The position numbers and the translations under genes were made by a program. A stretch of DNA of 64,000 bases from Mantis religiosa (Eukaryota; Arthropoda; Insecta; Mantodea; Mantidae), in NCBI GenBank assembly GCA_030765055.1, contig JAUKNK010000332.1, positions 1,067,001 through 1,131,000 of the forward strand, read 5' to 3'. The notes beneath the pieces were generated by a model. It did not search any database. It saw only the letters and a list, made by a program, of their open reading frames with translations, and was not told where the DNA came from. Below are positions 23,341 to 34,702 of the stretch, one piece after another. The stretch's first letter is position 1; the number at the start of each line of letters is the position of its first letter.

Positions 23341-23882
23341 CTTGATTTAATATGCGATGTAAATCACATCGGACCTTAAAATATGCCTGCTGACTAGTCT
23401 GCATACTCCTTTATAATTACAAAACTTGTTTTTGTTATTGTATGTGTGTTCTCTTTTATATTTCTCTATCCCATATAGTAAATAGGAGAATTGTTATATT
23501 CCAACCAACAGTTCAATATCATGAGCTCACCGGAAATATGTGTATGTTTTGAGGGCCTCCGAGTATTGATGAAATACCGAATTTGGTATTTAAATTCTTC
23601 CAAGGTTGCGACACTAATTTGCAAGAAGATGCTCCCACCTGAAACTGCGCTTTATATGACAAAAAGAGTTTAAAAGAATTTGAAATTCTTAAAAACGCGC
23701 AAACAAGTTTGATTAAAATACAATATGATTTAGCTATTTCCAAGAAAAAATTACATGCCTATCCTGCGTTTCTTTGCAATGGACTCTGAAGTTCTTTCCA
23801 TTCTGGGCAAATTTTGCATAACTGGTGTTAACAGAAAATAATTTAATTGCTCACACATCTAACCATTATTTCTTTTGGCAGT
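23341..23882. other. Unique AT-rich spacer
   Basis: No gene recognised. It ends with CAGT (23879-23882), the left target-site duplication of the LTR element. Confidence 0.5.
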
Positions 23883-25047
23883 TGTAACCGCAGTATCAGA
23901 CAGCGATTAGGAGGCGGCGAATGAACTGAAATCACGAGAATTAAAAAAGAAGATAAATTAATGAAAATGCTTTGCTAAACTAATATAAAATATTGTTATA
24001 TTAATATGAAATTAGAATGAAATTAGAGTAATGATTAAAATAGCGGTTTAATTAAGAATAAGATGGGAAGAATATAATTTAAGACAACTAACATGCTAGA
24101 ATCCATGTAAGGGAGAGAAAATATTTCTGTAAAATCTGAACACAAGTCGGGGAGACAGGAAGAGGTGACCGTTAGCCTCTTTGTTTAAGGAAAGGTTCAA
24201 TGTCTGAGAACTATAAGCAAAAATGTGTAGGAACAATAAGGTTTTCTAGATGCGGTCAAGCGTAAGACCTAAAATGATTTACTTTGCTGAGGCGATAACG
24301 ATGTATACCGTTACAAAGAGCCCAGGGTAGGCGTGACCCAACTCACGGTGGGATGTAACGTCAATGAGTTCGATGAGTTTTGCTAACCAATAAAGAAAAA
24401 TCGAAATAAAATGAGAAACCAATAATAATGTAAGATTTGAGAAATAGGAAGAAGGGTGAGTTATTTTGGTCATGTGATAAGGGTTAGAGTAGGGATCAGA
24501 ATAAAGTACGAACGGAATCGCAGAGTAGACAAAACATCACTTCAAAAGTCATACTACGAGGGGAAAGATGTGTTAGGGCGCGTGAAGAAGAAGTAGGGAA
24601 GATTTCTAAGTCCGAAATGTAAATCACTTCAACAGTCATACTACGAGGGGAAAGACGTGTTAGTGCGCGTAAAGAAGTAGCAAAGATTTCTAAGTCCGAA
24701 ATGTAGGGAAGTCAGGAATAATGCAACCAGCGTGAGAGAAGCAGCAGAAGAAGTTTATAATAGCAAAGTATTCGCCGTATAAAGGATTAAGAGAATTCTG
24801 TTAGGAAGTTTAGTAACAGGTGGTCACCGCTACAAATCAATCTAAATCAACGAACTTAGTGAGAATTAAATTAAATCATTTTTTGCAACGAACCAGTGTA
24901 TTATTGAGACAACTGAGCAGACAACAAACAACAAATCCATTTCCTACAACCATTCACCTGAGGACAAGAGATCTCATAGATCCAATTAGAACCCAAATCA
25001 AAAGTAAACACCAACCAATTTGAAATCTGACATGCGAGTATGCCGCA
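23883..25047 (+). repeat. 5' LTR of outer element
   Basis: Starts TGTAACCGCAG and ends GTATGCCGCA. It contains an imperfect tandem duplication of about 85 nt (24536-24621 and 24623-24705; 'ATCACTTCAA...CCGAAATGTA'). The matching 3' LTR is 34703-35867. Confidence 0.95.
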
Positions 25048-25050
25048 TAA

Positions 25051-25068
25051 TGGCGCCCAACGTGGGGC
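25051..25068 (+). promoter_or_regulatory. Primer binding site, tRNA-Lys type
   Basis: TGGCGCCCAACGTGGGGC, 3 nt after the LTR, is complementary to the 3' end of a tRNA-Lys as used by many retroelements. Confidence 0.85.
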
Positions 25069-25484
25069 TTCGAATTGTAGGAAATGGGTGAAATGTAACG
25101 ACGACAACAACGAGGAGAAGTGAGAAGAACGACGACGAAGGACGACTACGAGGAGAAGTGAGAAGATCGACGACGACAACTACGATGAGGACAGCAGAGA
25201 CTACGAAGAAGACGGCAAAAACAACTACATAGAATTTTCCCCCAACCAAGAGAGAAGTTCAAGTTCTTTCGACATCAACTGAGCCTACTAGACGACGAGC
25301 AGCACGACAAAAATTGGTAAAGACATCACATAAACACCACAGCCGTACAACAGAACTGTGAGTTACACATACTCAATTTATATTTCTTGTAAATGTAATA
25401 TCATTCAGTGAAATCAATATCTATGTAATGTCTTAGTAATAAGTATTTTGGAAGGGAAATTAGAAAATTTAAAGGGGAAATTCA
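25069..25484 (+). other. Gag leader with GA-rich tandem repeats
   Basis: 25095-25215 is purine-rich, with repeated ACGACGACAACTACGAGGAG-like units such as GAGGAGAAGTGAGAAG (twice). Possibly part of the packaging leader. Confidence 0.5.
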
Positions 25485-26238
25485 ATGCTTTTAAAAAATA
25501 AGAAGATCGTACAGAATAAATTTAAAATGGAAAATTCTGGGGAACAAATAATTATGGAGACAGAGAAAGAGTTGGAAGTTGTTAATGAAGAGATAATGGA
25601 AAGAGATGTTATAGGATCAGTAGATGAGGGTGTAAACGGTGTAGGTAGCTTAAATGTAAATAGGAGAAGTGACAATCCTGGGGTTATGGAAAATCTACAA
25701 GAGATGTTCCAGAAACTCATGGCGCAAATGACTATTCAGAGTCAATCACTAGAGACTAAATTAGTAGAACAGAATCAATCACTAGAAGCTAAATTCGTAG
25801 AACAGAACCAGTCACTAGAGGCTAAATTGAACCAAACACTAGAAGCTAAATTAGTAGAACAGAGTCAATCACTAGAGACTAAATTACTAGATCAGAGCAA
25901 AGCTATGGACAAAAAATTAAGTCAAATTTCAAGCCAAGGGAAAGAAACAGAAGCTAGAATCACTGTCAAAATTCAAGGAATAACAGGGGAAATCCAGACC
26001 GTAAAAGAGGCCCTGCAGCGAGAAGTAGGTACTATAAGAAGTGACCTAGAAGCTACCAAATCTCTCGTTGCAGGAGTAGAAAATAGAATAGGGGAGGAAA
26101 TTAATAAGGAGAGAATAAGATTAGATGAACTGACCACGACACAGGTAACTTTTGTACAAGAGATAAATGACCGGTTTGACACTGTAAACAATAGTATAGC
26201 AGCTGACATGGAGAAGTTAAAAGAAAAGGTAGCACATG
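25485..26238 (+). pseudogene. gag: Gag N-terminal part of outer element (interrupted)
   Basis: The frame starts at 25485 (or at the ATG encoding MENSGEQ at 25527). Residues 75-150 consist of near-repeats of SLE(A/T)K(L/F)VEQNQ, a long coiled coil. The frame is cut by the nested element at 26238 and resumes after 30828. If one 4 bp target copy is removed the two halves join in the same phase, showing the gene was open when the insertion occurred. Confidence 0.88.
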
Positions 26239-26738
26239 TGTAACGGGATTATATTTTCGTTCATTTTCAACTAATAAGAAGCAAGCCAACTTTTTATAAG
26301 ATCTAAGTCGAGTTTTAATATACTGAGAGTCGTGAGATCTTTTCTCAGGTGTGGATACGGATTTTTTGGTGAAAATAAAATTTAGATGAGTCCAATTTTG
26401 TAATATATTATTTAATTATATAAAACGAACTATGATTCACTCTTATCTATTATAAATATTGAATAACACTTTTTGAATCTTATTAATTTTCCTTTACAAT
26501 TACAATCCTCGTAACATCTTTCCTTCTTCTTCAGCAAGACACCAGATTCTAACACTTTTTCTAGATTATTGATTTTCTTGTCCCCATAGTAATTCCCGCT
26601 TTATTTTGTGATTGGCCGATTCACTGACACGTCATCACACCACGTCATACCACTACTACTTCGGCCAATCACACAACTACATACATTTTTATATATTTAT
26701 TATTCCTTCGAATATTACTAAACAAAAATACTGTTACA
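26239..26738 (-). repeat. 3' LTR of inner element
   Basis: 500 bp, identical by eye to 30325-30824. On the coding strand it is preceded by the polypurine tract GAAGAGGGGCATT. Confidence 0.93.
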
Positions 26739-26747
26739 AATGCCCCT

Positions 26748-26811
26748 CTTCGAAATATATGGAAAATAACCAAATAAAGGAATTAACAATCGGTTTCCAT
26801 ATATTTCGAAG
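26748..26811 (-). promoter_or_regulatory. 18 bp hairpin at the inner polypurine tract
   Basis: Perfect arms CTTCGAAATATATGGAAA (26748-26765) and its reverse complement (26794-26811), with a 28 nt loop. One arm runs into the polypurine tract; on the - strand a GGGGC run precedes the other arm as well. Confidence 0.75.
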
Positions 26812-27029
26812 AACAGCCCCAATTAACAATTTCGTTTACACCAATATTACACAACACCAATACAACATACATAAAATATAATAATATACATACATTGGAT
26901 GAAATATAATAAATGAACATTTAACAACAATAAATTAACATTAATTAAAATACAACAATATATTGATGTTTAACAATGTTTTATTTTTATTATTATTTAA
27001 CACACACATAGTATATATTCAATATTGTT

Positions 27030-27920
27030 TCAATTACTGTCAAGGCTTTTATGTGTATAGGGATCAGTATCATTCACTTTAAATGTGTGTGTGTATTTGT
27101 TACACAGTCCAGGTTTTGAACTAAAGGCTTTTCTATTCTTTAATATACACAATTTCAACTGTTCTTTTCTCGCTTGGTCTAAATTGTATGTGTTTTCTAA
27201 CTTTACTTGTAATATTCTCTGGAATTCTATTTCTTCCTCCACTTGGCTTCCGCCGTTCTTATCTTGTATTGTATATAATTGGCAACAATGCTTTTCAAGG
27301 TCAGTTACATTATTTTGCAATCCATCAATAATTAAATTCTTCCCACAATTTTCATTTTCATCGTATTCAATATTACCATTTTCTTGCAAAAGTATATCTT
27401 CCACAAAAAACCTTTCATTATTTATATTATCCCTGTTCTCTTCTTTTCTTCCATCTTCTTCCAATAATTTTATTACTAATAAATCATTTTCTGTCTTAAC
27501 CTTCATTTCATGCATTTCGAAATTCAATACACTTTGCCATTCATATAATAAATCATTACCCACAATTACATCTCTTGCCAAATGTGGAATTACCAACGTA
27601 ATGAAATTGAAATTCCATTCACCTATTCGCCCCTTAATTAATACTTGATATTTAATCCTATCCTTTTTCTTCCCAATTGCAGTACTGCAGTAAACGTTAC
27701 ACACATTTAAATATTCCACTTTATAGTTAGCTAACAGATTTTTAAACAATTCCTCACTTATCACAGTAGAACTGGCTCCAGTATCAATCAAGGCTGTATA
27801 TTCTTTATCCCATAGGTAAATAATTATCTGAGGTGGGTTAACTAATTCCTTATTTTTCTGCAAGAGAGTGAGCTTATTTCCGTTATCTTCAACTTTCAAT
27901 TCGCCCTGTGTCCTCCTCAC
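27030..27920 (-). pseudogene. pro: Aspartic protease and RT start of inner element, truncated
   Basis: About 296 residues. The retroviral-type protease active site is ALIDTGASSTVIS near residue 37, and a VGNDLL flap-type segment follows. Near the C-terminus, residues like NRKAFSSKPGLCNKYTHTF mark the linker before reverse transcriptase. The frame then stops at 27030, where several kilobases of pol should follow. Its frame differs from gag, and there is a 35 nt gap between the gag stop and this frame. The start used is unclear. Confidence 0.8.
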
Positions 27921-27955
27921 CGAACCACTTTCCAGAGCACAAAATGATTTGGTTT

Positions 27956-30190
27956 TTAGTTTAACATCTCCCTCTGATTATTACTTTCATTGTTGGTTAG
28001 GTTGGTGCTATCGTCTATACTCACATCATTCTCTGTGCTTTGTGTATTTTCGACTCTTTCATTTTGATTACTTCTTTCAAATCTCACACCCCTAAAATCT
28101 CTTTGATTTGCACTAAATAAACTAGTACCTCTACCCCTATTAAAATTACTTATTCGCTGATTATTTCCTCGATAAAATCTTACATGGTTTATTTGATCAT
28201 TTCTTCCAATTCTCGTCGACTGATTGTTATGATAATTCCTTTGCACATTATTTTGAACTCCACTTCCTGTTCCGGGAATTACAGATTCATAAGTTCGTCT
28301 AGGATCATAACCTCTTCCTTCAAATCTTTGATTTCTCACGGGTGCCCCGCCCCAATTTAAACTCGTCCTATTATTCCTATTATTTGTAGGTTGTGATTCC
28401 TGTCGATTTCTTCCTCGCTCAATATGGACGTTATTATAGTTACCATCACAGGATGTAGTATCATTAATGAGGTTATGTGCTTCAAATTCGGATAATAATT
28501 CAATCATATCAGAGAAATCGATAGGCTTAGCCACAATTAAATGATTTCTGATATGTGGTGGACAATGACGTATTAGCATGTCGACAATTTCTGTCTCAGA
28601 AATTTCGGGATTGATCAACTTACTTTTGTTTGCTAATTTTAAGAAATATTCAGTCATAGAAATCCCTTTTTTAAACTCAAACCTACCCGTTGCTAACTCA
28701 ACTTTTATTCTTCTTTGTCTCTCAGGTCCCCAAAATCTATTTATAAACAGATTTCTGAAAGTACTGTATGTTTCATGTGAAGCCAAAGTTAACCTTAACC
28801 ACTCAAGAGCATTTTTCTTCAAACAGCGTTTTACTATTACCATCCGAAATTCATTGGGAATTCTCTTAATACGGAAATATTCTTCCAATTCCCTAAGAAA
28901 TACTTTTGGATTATCACCTGATTCCTCATCAAAACTTGGTGGACTAATATCATTTAGTGAATAATGTACACATTCATTTTGACCTAGACTGTGGAGTTGT
29001 GTGTGTGAGGACATGTTCTGTGTGTTTCTGTGATAATTAATATCATTATCTGGACTCACAAAATCACTACATTCACTTACTACATCACTAGACTTCTGAT
29101 GATTGCTTAATTCACCTGGTAAGTCACAATCGTTTATATTTGTAATTCTAGACATTTCTCTCCCGTTATTTACTTTTCTAGCCTGTAATGCAATTACAAC
29201 TTGTGTCAATTTTCCTAAGTTATCCTTTTCTTTTTCAAAATGTTCTTTTACCTCTTTAATTTGCAAAATTACTTCTTCTTTTGCTTTACTTATCTCATCA
29301 ATTTGTAACTTTATTTCCTCTTGGTGTATCTTACTTTCATCATGCTGTAATTGCATTTCAGAACAAATTACATTGATTCTTTGTTCTACTTTATCTCCTA
29401 ATTCTTCTCTTTGTTTTTGTGTTATTTCTGCCTGTTGTATCCTAAATGTTTCTAACTCTTTGTTTAATTCCATTCTTATTTCTTGTTTCACAATGTCCTG
29501 ACCTAACCTAGTTTCCTGAATTATCTCTCTCAACTCATTGACTTCCTTTCTATTCTCATCCTTATTAATCTCTATAATCTGCATGAGCCTTTCCATATTA
29601 TCCCTACACTCTTTTCTCCCTTCTCTAATCTCCTGTGAAATTTCAGATTTTAATTCCTGTTTTAGCTTCTGTAGTAAATTAATTTCTAAGTTACTCACAT
29701 TTTGTGCTAGTTCCTGTCTTACTCCTACATCTAAATCATTCATTTTCTTAGTTAAATCGTTTACATTTTGTTCTATTTTAGAATCTAAATTACTCATTTC
29801 TGATTTTACATCTTTCATTCTAGAATCTAAATTACTTATTTCTGATTTTACATCTTTCATTCTAGAATCTAAATTACTCATTTCAGATTTAACATCTCCT
29901 ATTTCTGATTTTACATCTCCTATTTCTGATTTTACATCTCTCATTCTAAAATCTAAATTCTTTGCATTTTGTTCTATTTTAGAATCTAAATTACTTAACA
30001 TTCTTGTTATTCTTTCCAACATTGACTCATTATCTATGCTTAATCTTGCATCCTCCCTATTCATTCCTACACTATCAGTAACTTCTCCTTCCACTATTAT
30101 TTCTTTTCTACTCGCCATCTTTTTAACTATTTTCTGATTTCTTAACAACATAAATCTACTACTACTACTATTTTTTTTTTTTAATTTCAC
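27956..30190 (-). CDS. gag: Gag of inner element with coiled-coil repeats
   Basis: 744 residues, uninterrupted. The N-terminal third is a long coiled coil with repeats of (S/D)x(M/I)xxVKSE(I/M)xxLDSR (about residues 75-145) and further heptads to about residue 330. A retrotransposon gag capsid-like domain follows (about 430-580; PKVFLRELEEYFRIKRIP, WLRLTLASHETYSTFRNLF, YFLKLANKSKLI, HIRNHLIVAKPIDF). The C-terminal part is Arg/Asn/Gly-rich without a CCHC knuckle that I can see. Intact gag with absent pol suggests it could still package itself in trans. Confidence 0.88.
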   Translation of the reverse strand: MKLKKKNSSSSRFMLLRNQKIVKKMASRKEIIVEGEVTDSVGMNREDARLSIDNESMLERITRMLSNLDSKIEQNAKNLDFRMRDVKSEIGDVKSEIGDVKSEMSNLDSRMKDVKSEISNLDSRMKDVKSEMSNLDSKIEQNVNDLTKKMNDLDVGVRQELAQNVSNLEINLLQKLKQELKSEISQEIREGRKECRDNMERLMQIIEINKDENRKEVNELREIIQETRLGQDIVKQEIRMELNKELETFRIQQAEITQKQREELGDKVEQRINVICSEMQLQHDESKIHQEEIKLQIDEISKAKEEVILQIKEVKEHFEKEKDNLGKLTQVVIALQARKVNNGREMSRITNINDCDLPGELSNHQKSSDVVSECSDFVSPDNDINYHRNTQNMSSHTQLHSLGQNECVHYSLNDISPPSFDEESGDNPKVFLRELEEYFRIKRIPNEFRMVIVKRCLKKNALEWLRLTLASHETYSTFRNLFINRFWGPERQRRIKVELATGRFEFKKGISMTEYFLKLANKSKLINPEISETEIVDMLIRHCPPHIRNHLIVAKPIDFSDMIELLSEFEAHNLINDTTSCDGNYNNVHIERGRNRQESQPTNNRNNRTSLNWGGAPVRNQRFEGRGYDPRRTYESVIPGTGSGVQNNVQRNYHNNQSTRIGRNDQINHVRFYRGNNQRISNFNRGRGTSLFSANQRDFRGVRFERSNQNERVENTQSTENDVSIDDSTNLTNNESNNQREMLN

Positions 30191-30297
30191 TCACTTAAAC
30201 CAGTTCTCGTTTTCTTCTTTCTTCTCTCTTCTTTCTTCTTTCCTTTTAAATTCCCACGGAGCTGCACGATGCTTTAATCTCCTCTTCTTTATCCTAT

Positions 30298-30322
30298 TCG
30301 AGCCCCACACGTTGCTGCGCCA
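30298..30322 (-). promoter_or_regulatory. Primer binding site of inner element
   Basis: On the - strand, TGGCGCAGCAACGTGTGGGG follows the LTR after two A. It resembles the outer TGGCGCCCAACGTGGGGC with small insertions. Confidence 0.6.
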
Positions 30323-30324
30323 TT

Positions 30325-30824
30325 TGTAACGGGATTATATTTTCGTTCATTTTCAACTAATAAGAAGCAAGCCAACTTTTTATAAGATCTAAGTCGAGTT
30401 TTAATATACTGAGAGTCGTGAGATCTTTTCTCAGGTGTGGATACGGATTTTTTGGTGAAAATAAAATTTAGATGAGTCCAATTTTGTAATATATTATTTA
30501 ATTATATAAAACGAACTATGATTCACTCTTATCTATTATAAATATTGAATAACACTTTTTGAATCTTATTAATTTTCCTTTACAATTACAATCCTCGTAA
30601 CATCTTTCCTTCTTCTTCAGCAAGACACCAGATTCTAACACTTTTTCTAGATTATTGATTTTCTTGTCCCCATAGTAATTCCCGCTTTATTTTGTGATTG
30701 GCCGATTCACTGACACGTCATCACACCACGTCATACCACTACTACTTCGGCCAATCACACAACTACATACATTTTTATATATTTATTATTCCTTCGAATA
30801 TTACTAAACAAAAATACTGTTACA
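30325..30824 (-). repeat. 5' LTR of inner element
   Basis: 500 bp; partner of 26239-26738. Confidence 0.93.
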
Positions 30825-30828
30825 CGTG

Positions 30829-31895
30829 TAACAAATATTCAATCAGAGAATACACAAATGTTGAGGGAAACAGTAAGCGAGATATCTCAAATCAGAGATA
30901 CTGTAACTGGCTTACAGCTGGGACAGCAAGGGCCGGTACCTGAGAGTTCCAATTGTTCTATACATACACACAATGGAGAGAGGCAGAACGAACAGGTTAG
31001 CGCCCCTTCTGTCTCTCCTCAAAGCAGCAATAATTGCGAAGTAAATATGCAAAACGTAAATATGTATCCACCAGTGCACATGAATTTTCTAAGCGAATTG
31101 CCCCTCCCGAAATTTAATTGTCGCAATGACAACGCAGTACAATTTTTGGCCGACTTAGAAAAGTATTTTGCCATCAGAGGCGTACCCGAGCAATATAAGA
31201 TGATAATAGTTCAAAGGGCATTAGAATCTGCCGAACTTAATTGGCTACGAGTAACTGTGGGAGAAGGATGCAGCTACGAGTTGTTCAAAACAGCTTTCCT
31301 AGAAAAGTATTGGAACGCCAATGTCCAATACCAAGTAAGGAATCAAATAACAAATGGCCGATACCAAGGTAATAATGGAGAGTCTATTACTGATTATTTC
31401 CTGAGATATTCGCAAATGAGTAAATATCTACAACCTCCATTACAGGAAGCCGAACTGATTTCTCTTCTCACTCCCCACCTTCCTGAGAACATTAGAAATC
31501 ACATGGTGGTAGCAAGACCTCAGACATTGAGAGAGGCAATTACATTGTTAACAGCTTTACAAAGCGTTGGGACGCAAAACTCACAAAATAGACATGAGAA
31601 TCGAATGCCAGTGAGAAATCCACACAGACCGTGGAATAATAATAATCATGACGGGGAAAGGGCACACAATCCCCGAAATTTTAACACAAACCATATGGCT
31701 ACTCGTCAAAGATACGATGCCCACGTCCCGAGGGAATTCCCTAACAACAATAGAGGGAGACAGGGACCACCAAATTCAAATTCATATAATTTCCCTATAA
31801 GATATGTACATGTAACTAGGAATGGAAATAGGGGTCACCCCCCCATTTCTTCGAAGAGGGAATGCAAGACCGACGTTCCGACTACCAGAAGCTAA
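30829..31895 (+). pseudogene. gag: Gag C-terminal part of outer element
   Basis: Continues the interrupted gag frame. A capsid-like domain is visible (FLADLEKYFAIRGVPEQYKM, LNWLRVTVGEGCSYELFKTA, YFLRYSQMSKYLQPPL, NIRNHMVVARPQTL), then an Asn/Arg-rich tail. The domain order parallels the inner gag, confirming kinship. Near 31837 a run of 7 C precedes a frame change; the alternative frame stays open to 32085, suggesting slippage in this run. Confidence 0.85.
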
Positions 31896-32108
31896 TAGAC
31901 AGTATCAACCACATGACGCTGGTAGAGAGAACAATACAGACAGACCTGAAGTAAGACAGAGGAATCAACTTCTCTCAAGAGAATGGGTGCGTTCTCCTCC
32001 ACCCACACCGAGGGACGCGGCGCCCGAGGTAGATGAAAGGCCAGGTACGACACAGCAGACGGGAAACGACTCCAGGGTGCGATAGAAGACGTCCCGCATC
32101 GGACCCGG

Positions 32109-33202
32109 ATGAACACGCTAGTTCTTAATTTGAACAGGGACACAGCTCTGAGTAGGGTGGTACAGAATAAGACAGAAACAGAAATAGTAAACGGCACTCA
32201 AATAAACAATCACTTAACAGAATTGCAAGAAGTGAGAGATGCTCCACGTATTGCTGCAATAATAAACAAAGAAAAATGGCACATTACCATAGATTCAGGA
32301 TCCTCAGTTTCAGCTATAAGTCAAGCATTCTTTTATCACTTAAAAAAAACAATGGAATGAAATTGCAAACATTGCCCGTGAAAAGTGCATATTGTACTCT
32401 GGCGGTAGGTCGCGCCAAACAAAAGATTAATACACAAATGCTTTTGAAAGTCACCATTGGTGAGGATACAATAGAATTTGTATGTTTTGTTATTAATAGG
32501 CTATCTGTAGACATTATTATGGGTAATGACGTGTTGTATGCGCTTCAAGCTAAGTTGAATTATCCAATGGAAGCCTTGGAAATCAAAATTAAAGACGTCA
32601 TAGTTAAAGTTCCGTTTAGCTCAAGGGAAGCAGAAAATGAGATAAGATTGACAGATGAAGAAAAAGAAATAGATGGAGAAACATTTTTTGTAGAATTAAT
32701 ACGAATAGGAGGGATGGAGCTAGTTAAGATGAATCCATTAGAAGCAGAAGAGATGGGAAACTATGATAAAGAAGTGTACGTAGCGGCAGAAGAAGGGCTT
32801 TTAGAGATGACGTCATACGGACTTGGGCAGACAGAAGCATGTGAACAGGAGATAATTACCCTACCAGATGATTTCCAGGTAGTCGAAAATAATGTAAACA
32901 TGACCTATAGAATAAGAGAAACAGTAGCAAACTCGAACCTACTTAACGACCACCAAAAAGAGATTTTTTATAACATTTTATGTAAACACAGAAATGTATT
33001 TTCGGAACACACTGGGACCTATAATGATTTTAAGTATGAATTCGAGATACATGATGTTCCCCCATTCAAATATAAATGCAGACCTATTCCATTGGATTTA
33101 CAGGAGGCAGTGAACCTTAAAATACAGGAAATGTTGGAAGATGGATTCGCATCTATAATACAACGTCGTACCATCCGTGCTCTAATCCAAGCGAGCGCGT
33201 AA
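32109..33202 (+). pseudogene. pro: Protease and RT N-terminus of outer element, frameshifted
   Basis: The active site ITIDSGSSVSAIS (about 32277-32315) lies in one frame and the rest of the protease (VDIIMGNDVLYALQ) in another; the switch is at an A run near 32341-32350. Then come the pre-RT linker (HRNVFSEHTGTYNDFKYEFEI) and the first RT residues (PPFKYKCRPIPLDLQEAVNLKIQEML). Sequence homologous to the RT core is absent: near 33155-33165 the reading passes directly into integrase sequence in another frame. Confidence 0.8.
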
Positions 33203-33750
33203 TGAAAGACCTAGGTGTTCATCTCCGAGTCCTTTGCTCATTGAAACAGACTACCTGGCCAGACCACATCAACTATATTGAGTTTATATTCAATAATTCA
33301 GTCAATTTAACCACAGGATATGCTCCTATCCAATTGCATAGGAATTTAACACCGGAACCAATAATAGAGGGTGTTCCGGAAAGTATACAAGTGACGACCG
33401 AGACAGATCGAGAACGGATCCAGAATGCTGTTAAAAGAATAATGGAAAAAGTAGAGAAAAGAAACGCAAAGAAACTGCGGTATAAGAAGAATTGGGAACC
33501 AAAGGTCGGTGACTTAGTTCTGGTGAAATCGTTCGACAAGTCAGATTTGTTAGGAAAGAAGAATAAAAAGCTATATATGCTATGGAAAGGCCCATACCGG
33601 ATTGAGAAAATATTTGGTGACAGAGCGTATGCTCTATCACACCCAAGAAATGGTAAACCGATAGGCAGATATAACATCTCCCTAATAAGGCCATATCGTC
33701 AGAAAAACGTGGTAAACAGTACAGAGCAGACCCAAGAATCACCGGTGTGA
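33160..33750 (+). pseudogene. int: Integrase C-terminal remnant of outer element
   Basis: Begins around the third catalytic residue (YHPCSNPSERVM, open in the frame before 33202). It continues with GVHLRVLCSLKQTTWPD, NNSVNLTTGYAPIQL and the C-terminal DNA-binding region (KVGDLVLVKSFDKSDLL ... LWKGPYRIEKI). The zinc finger and first two catalytic Asp residues are deleted. It would be inactive. Confidence 0.85.
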
Positions 33751-34702
33751 ATGTGATTGAAATTATATATACGAAGATGTAAAGAATACCAAGTAAAAGT
33801 TATATAATTAGTACGGGTAACGTTTTCGTTTGAAATTCAAACACTGCGTGGGAGTTGCAAGTTCCAAAATTCCTGTGCACAAACAAAATGATAATGTAAT
33901 AAGAATAACCACAGCTAATGAACATGTTAGAAAGATCTTTAAAATAATTTGTGAAATGTAAATATAGTATAAGTACTGATGTATTCATGTGCCAAAAGGC
34001 TATATTGTTATTGTAAAGGTCACAGACTTAGGCGTGACAAAGTGAAAGAAAGTCGAGAGTGAAAAGTGAAGTGGAAAGACAGGACAATGAACTGCCAATG
34101 TTTACTGTCAGGTAAACGAAACACCTGATTACAGGTAGACAACTGAGTGCAGGTAGAGGTAACCATATTTGGACATCGTTACGCAAAATATAATAATGTG
34201 AGGACGAATGTTCTTACGGTGAAGGACTGAAAGATAAAGAAACGTCCCAATAAGTTAATATAATAATATTAAAAAAAAAAAATCATTGAATGTAAAATGT
34301 AATATTGTAAACTGTAATATAGTAACATTAATGTAGTACTTAAGGAATGTAATAAGGTAAAATCAAGTTGATGTCAAGTGAGACAAGGATAATTCAGTGA
34401 AGTGTATATATAGTTGAGGTATCACGAATGTTATTTGTATATAGGGTAATAACCACATATACGACAGTGTACTTGTCAATGTACGTAATGTATCATATCT
34501 ATAATTCTATGTATATGATGTACCATATTGACCATTCTATGTGTATAAAGTAACACACTGATGAAGATGAGGGAAACGGTGACCACCAAAAAAATGTTTC
34601 GAGTAGGGAATGAGAAATTATAAGATATAAGGAGGAAATGTCATGACGGGGGTTTGACAAAATTTAAATAATGGGTATTTCATTTTTGTCAAACGGGCAT
34701 TA
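33751..34702 (+). other. Non-coding 3' region of outer element with PPT hairpin
   Basis: No gene and no env seen. Just before the LTR, 11 bp arms GTTTGACAAAA (34652-34662) and TTTTGTCAAAC (34684-34694) form a hairpin, with GGGGG before the first arm and GGGCATTA after the second, adjoining TGTAAC of the LTR. Confidence 0.7.

Larger units (their letters stand above)
26239..30824 (-). mobile_element. Nested LTR retrotransposon (inner), opposite strand, pol-deleted
   Basis: 4,586 bp with 500 bp LTRs (26239-26738 and 30325-30824) that read as identical. The 4 bp flanks are CATG (26235-26238) and CGTG (30825-30828), one mismatch. Genes read on the - strand: gag (30190-27956) and a protease leading into the first part of reverse transcriptase (27920-27030). 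No RT core, RNase H or integrase follows. LTR ends (TGTAAC...), primer-site style and polypurine context resemble the outer element, so both belong to one lineage. Confidence 0.92.

Noticed and set aside
24279..24473. 64-codon frame present in both outer LTRs (also 35099-35293)
   Set aside because: Duplicated only because the LTR is duplicated; no start context or motif.
27085..27648. 187-codon + strand frame inside the inner LTR element
   Set aside because: Shadow of the protease/RT-start gene on the - strand.
29538..30137. 199-codon + strand frame with repeated ILESKLLISDFTS
   Set aside because: Antisense of the coiled-coil repeats of the inner gag.
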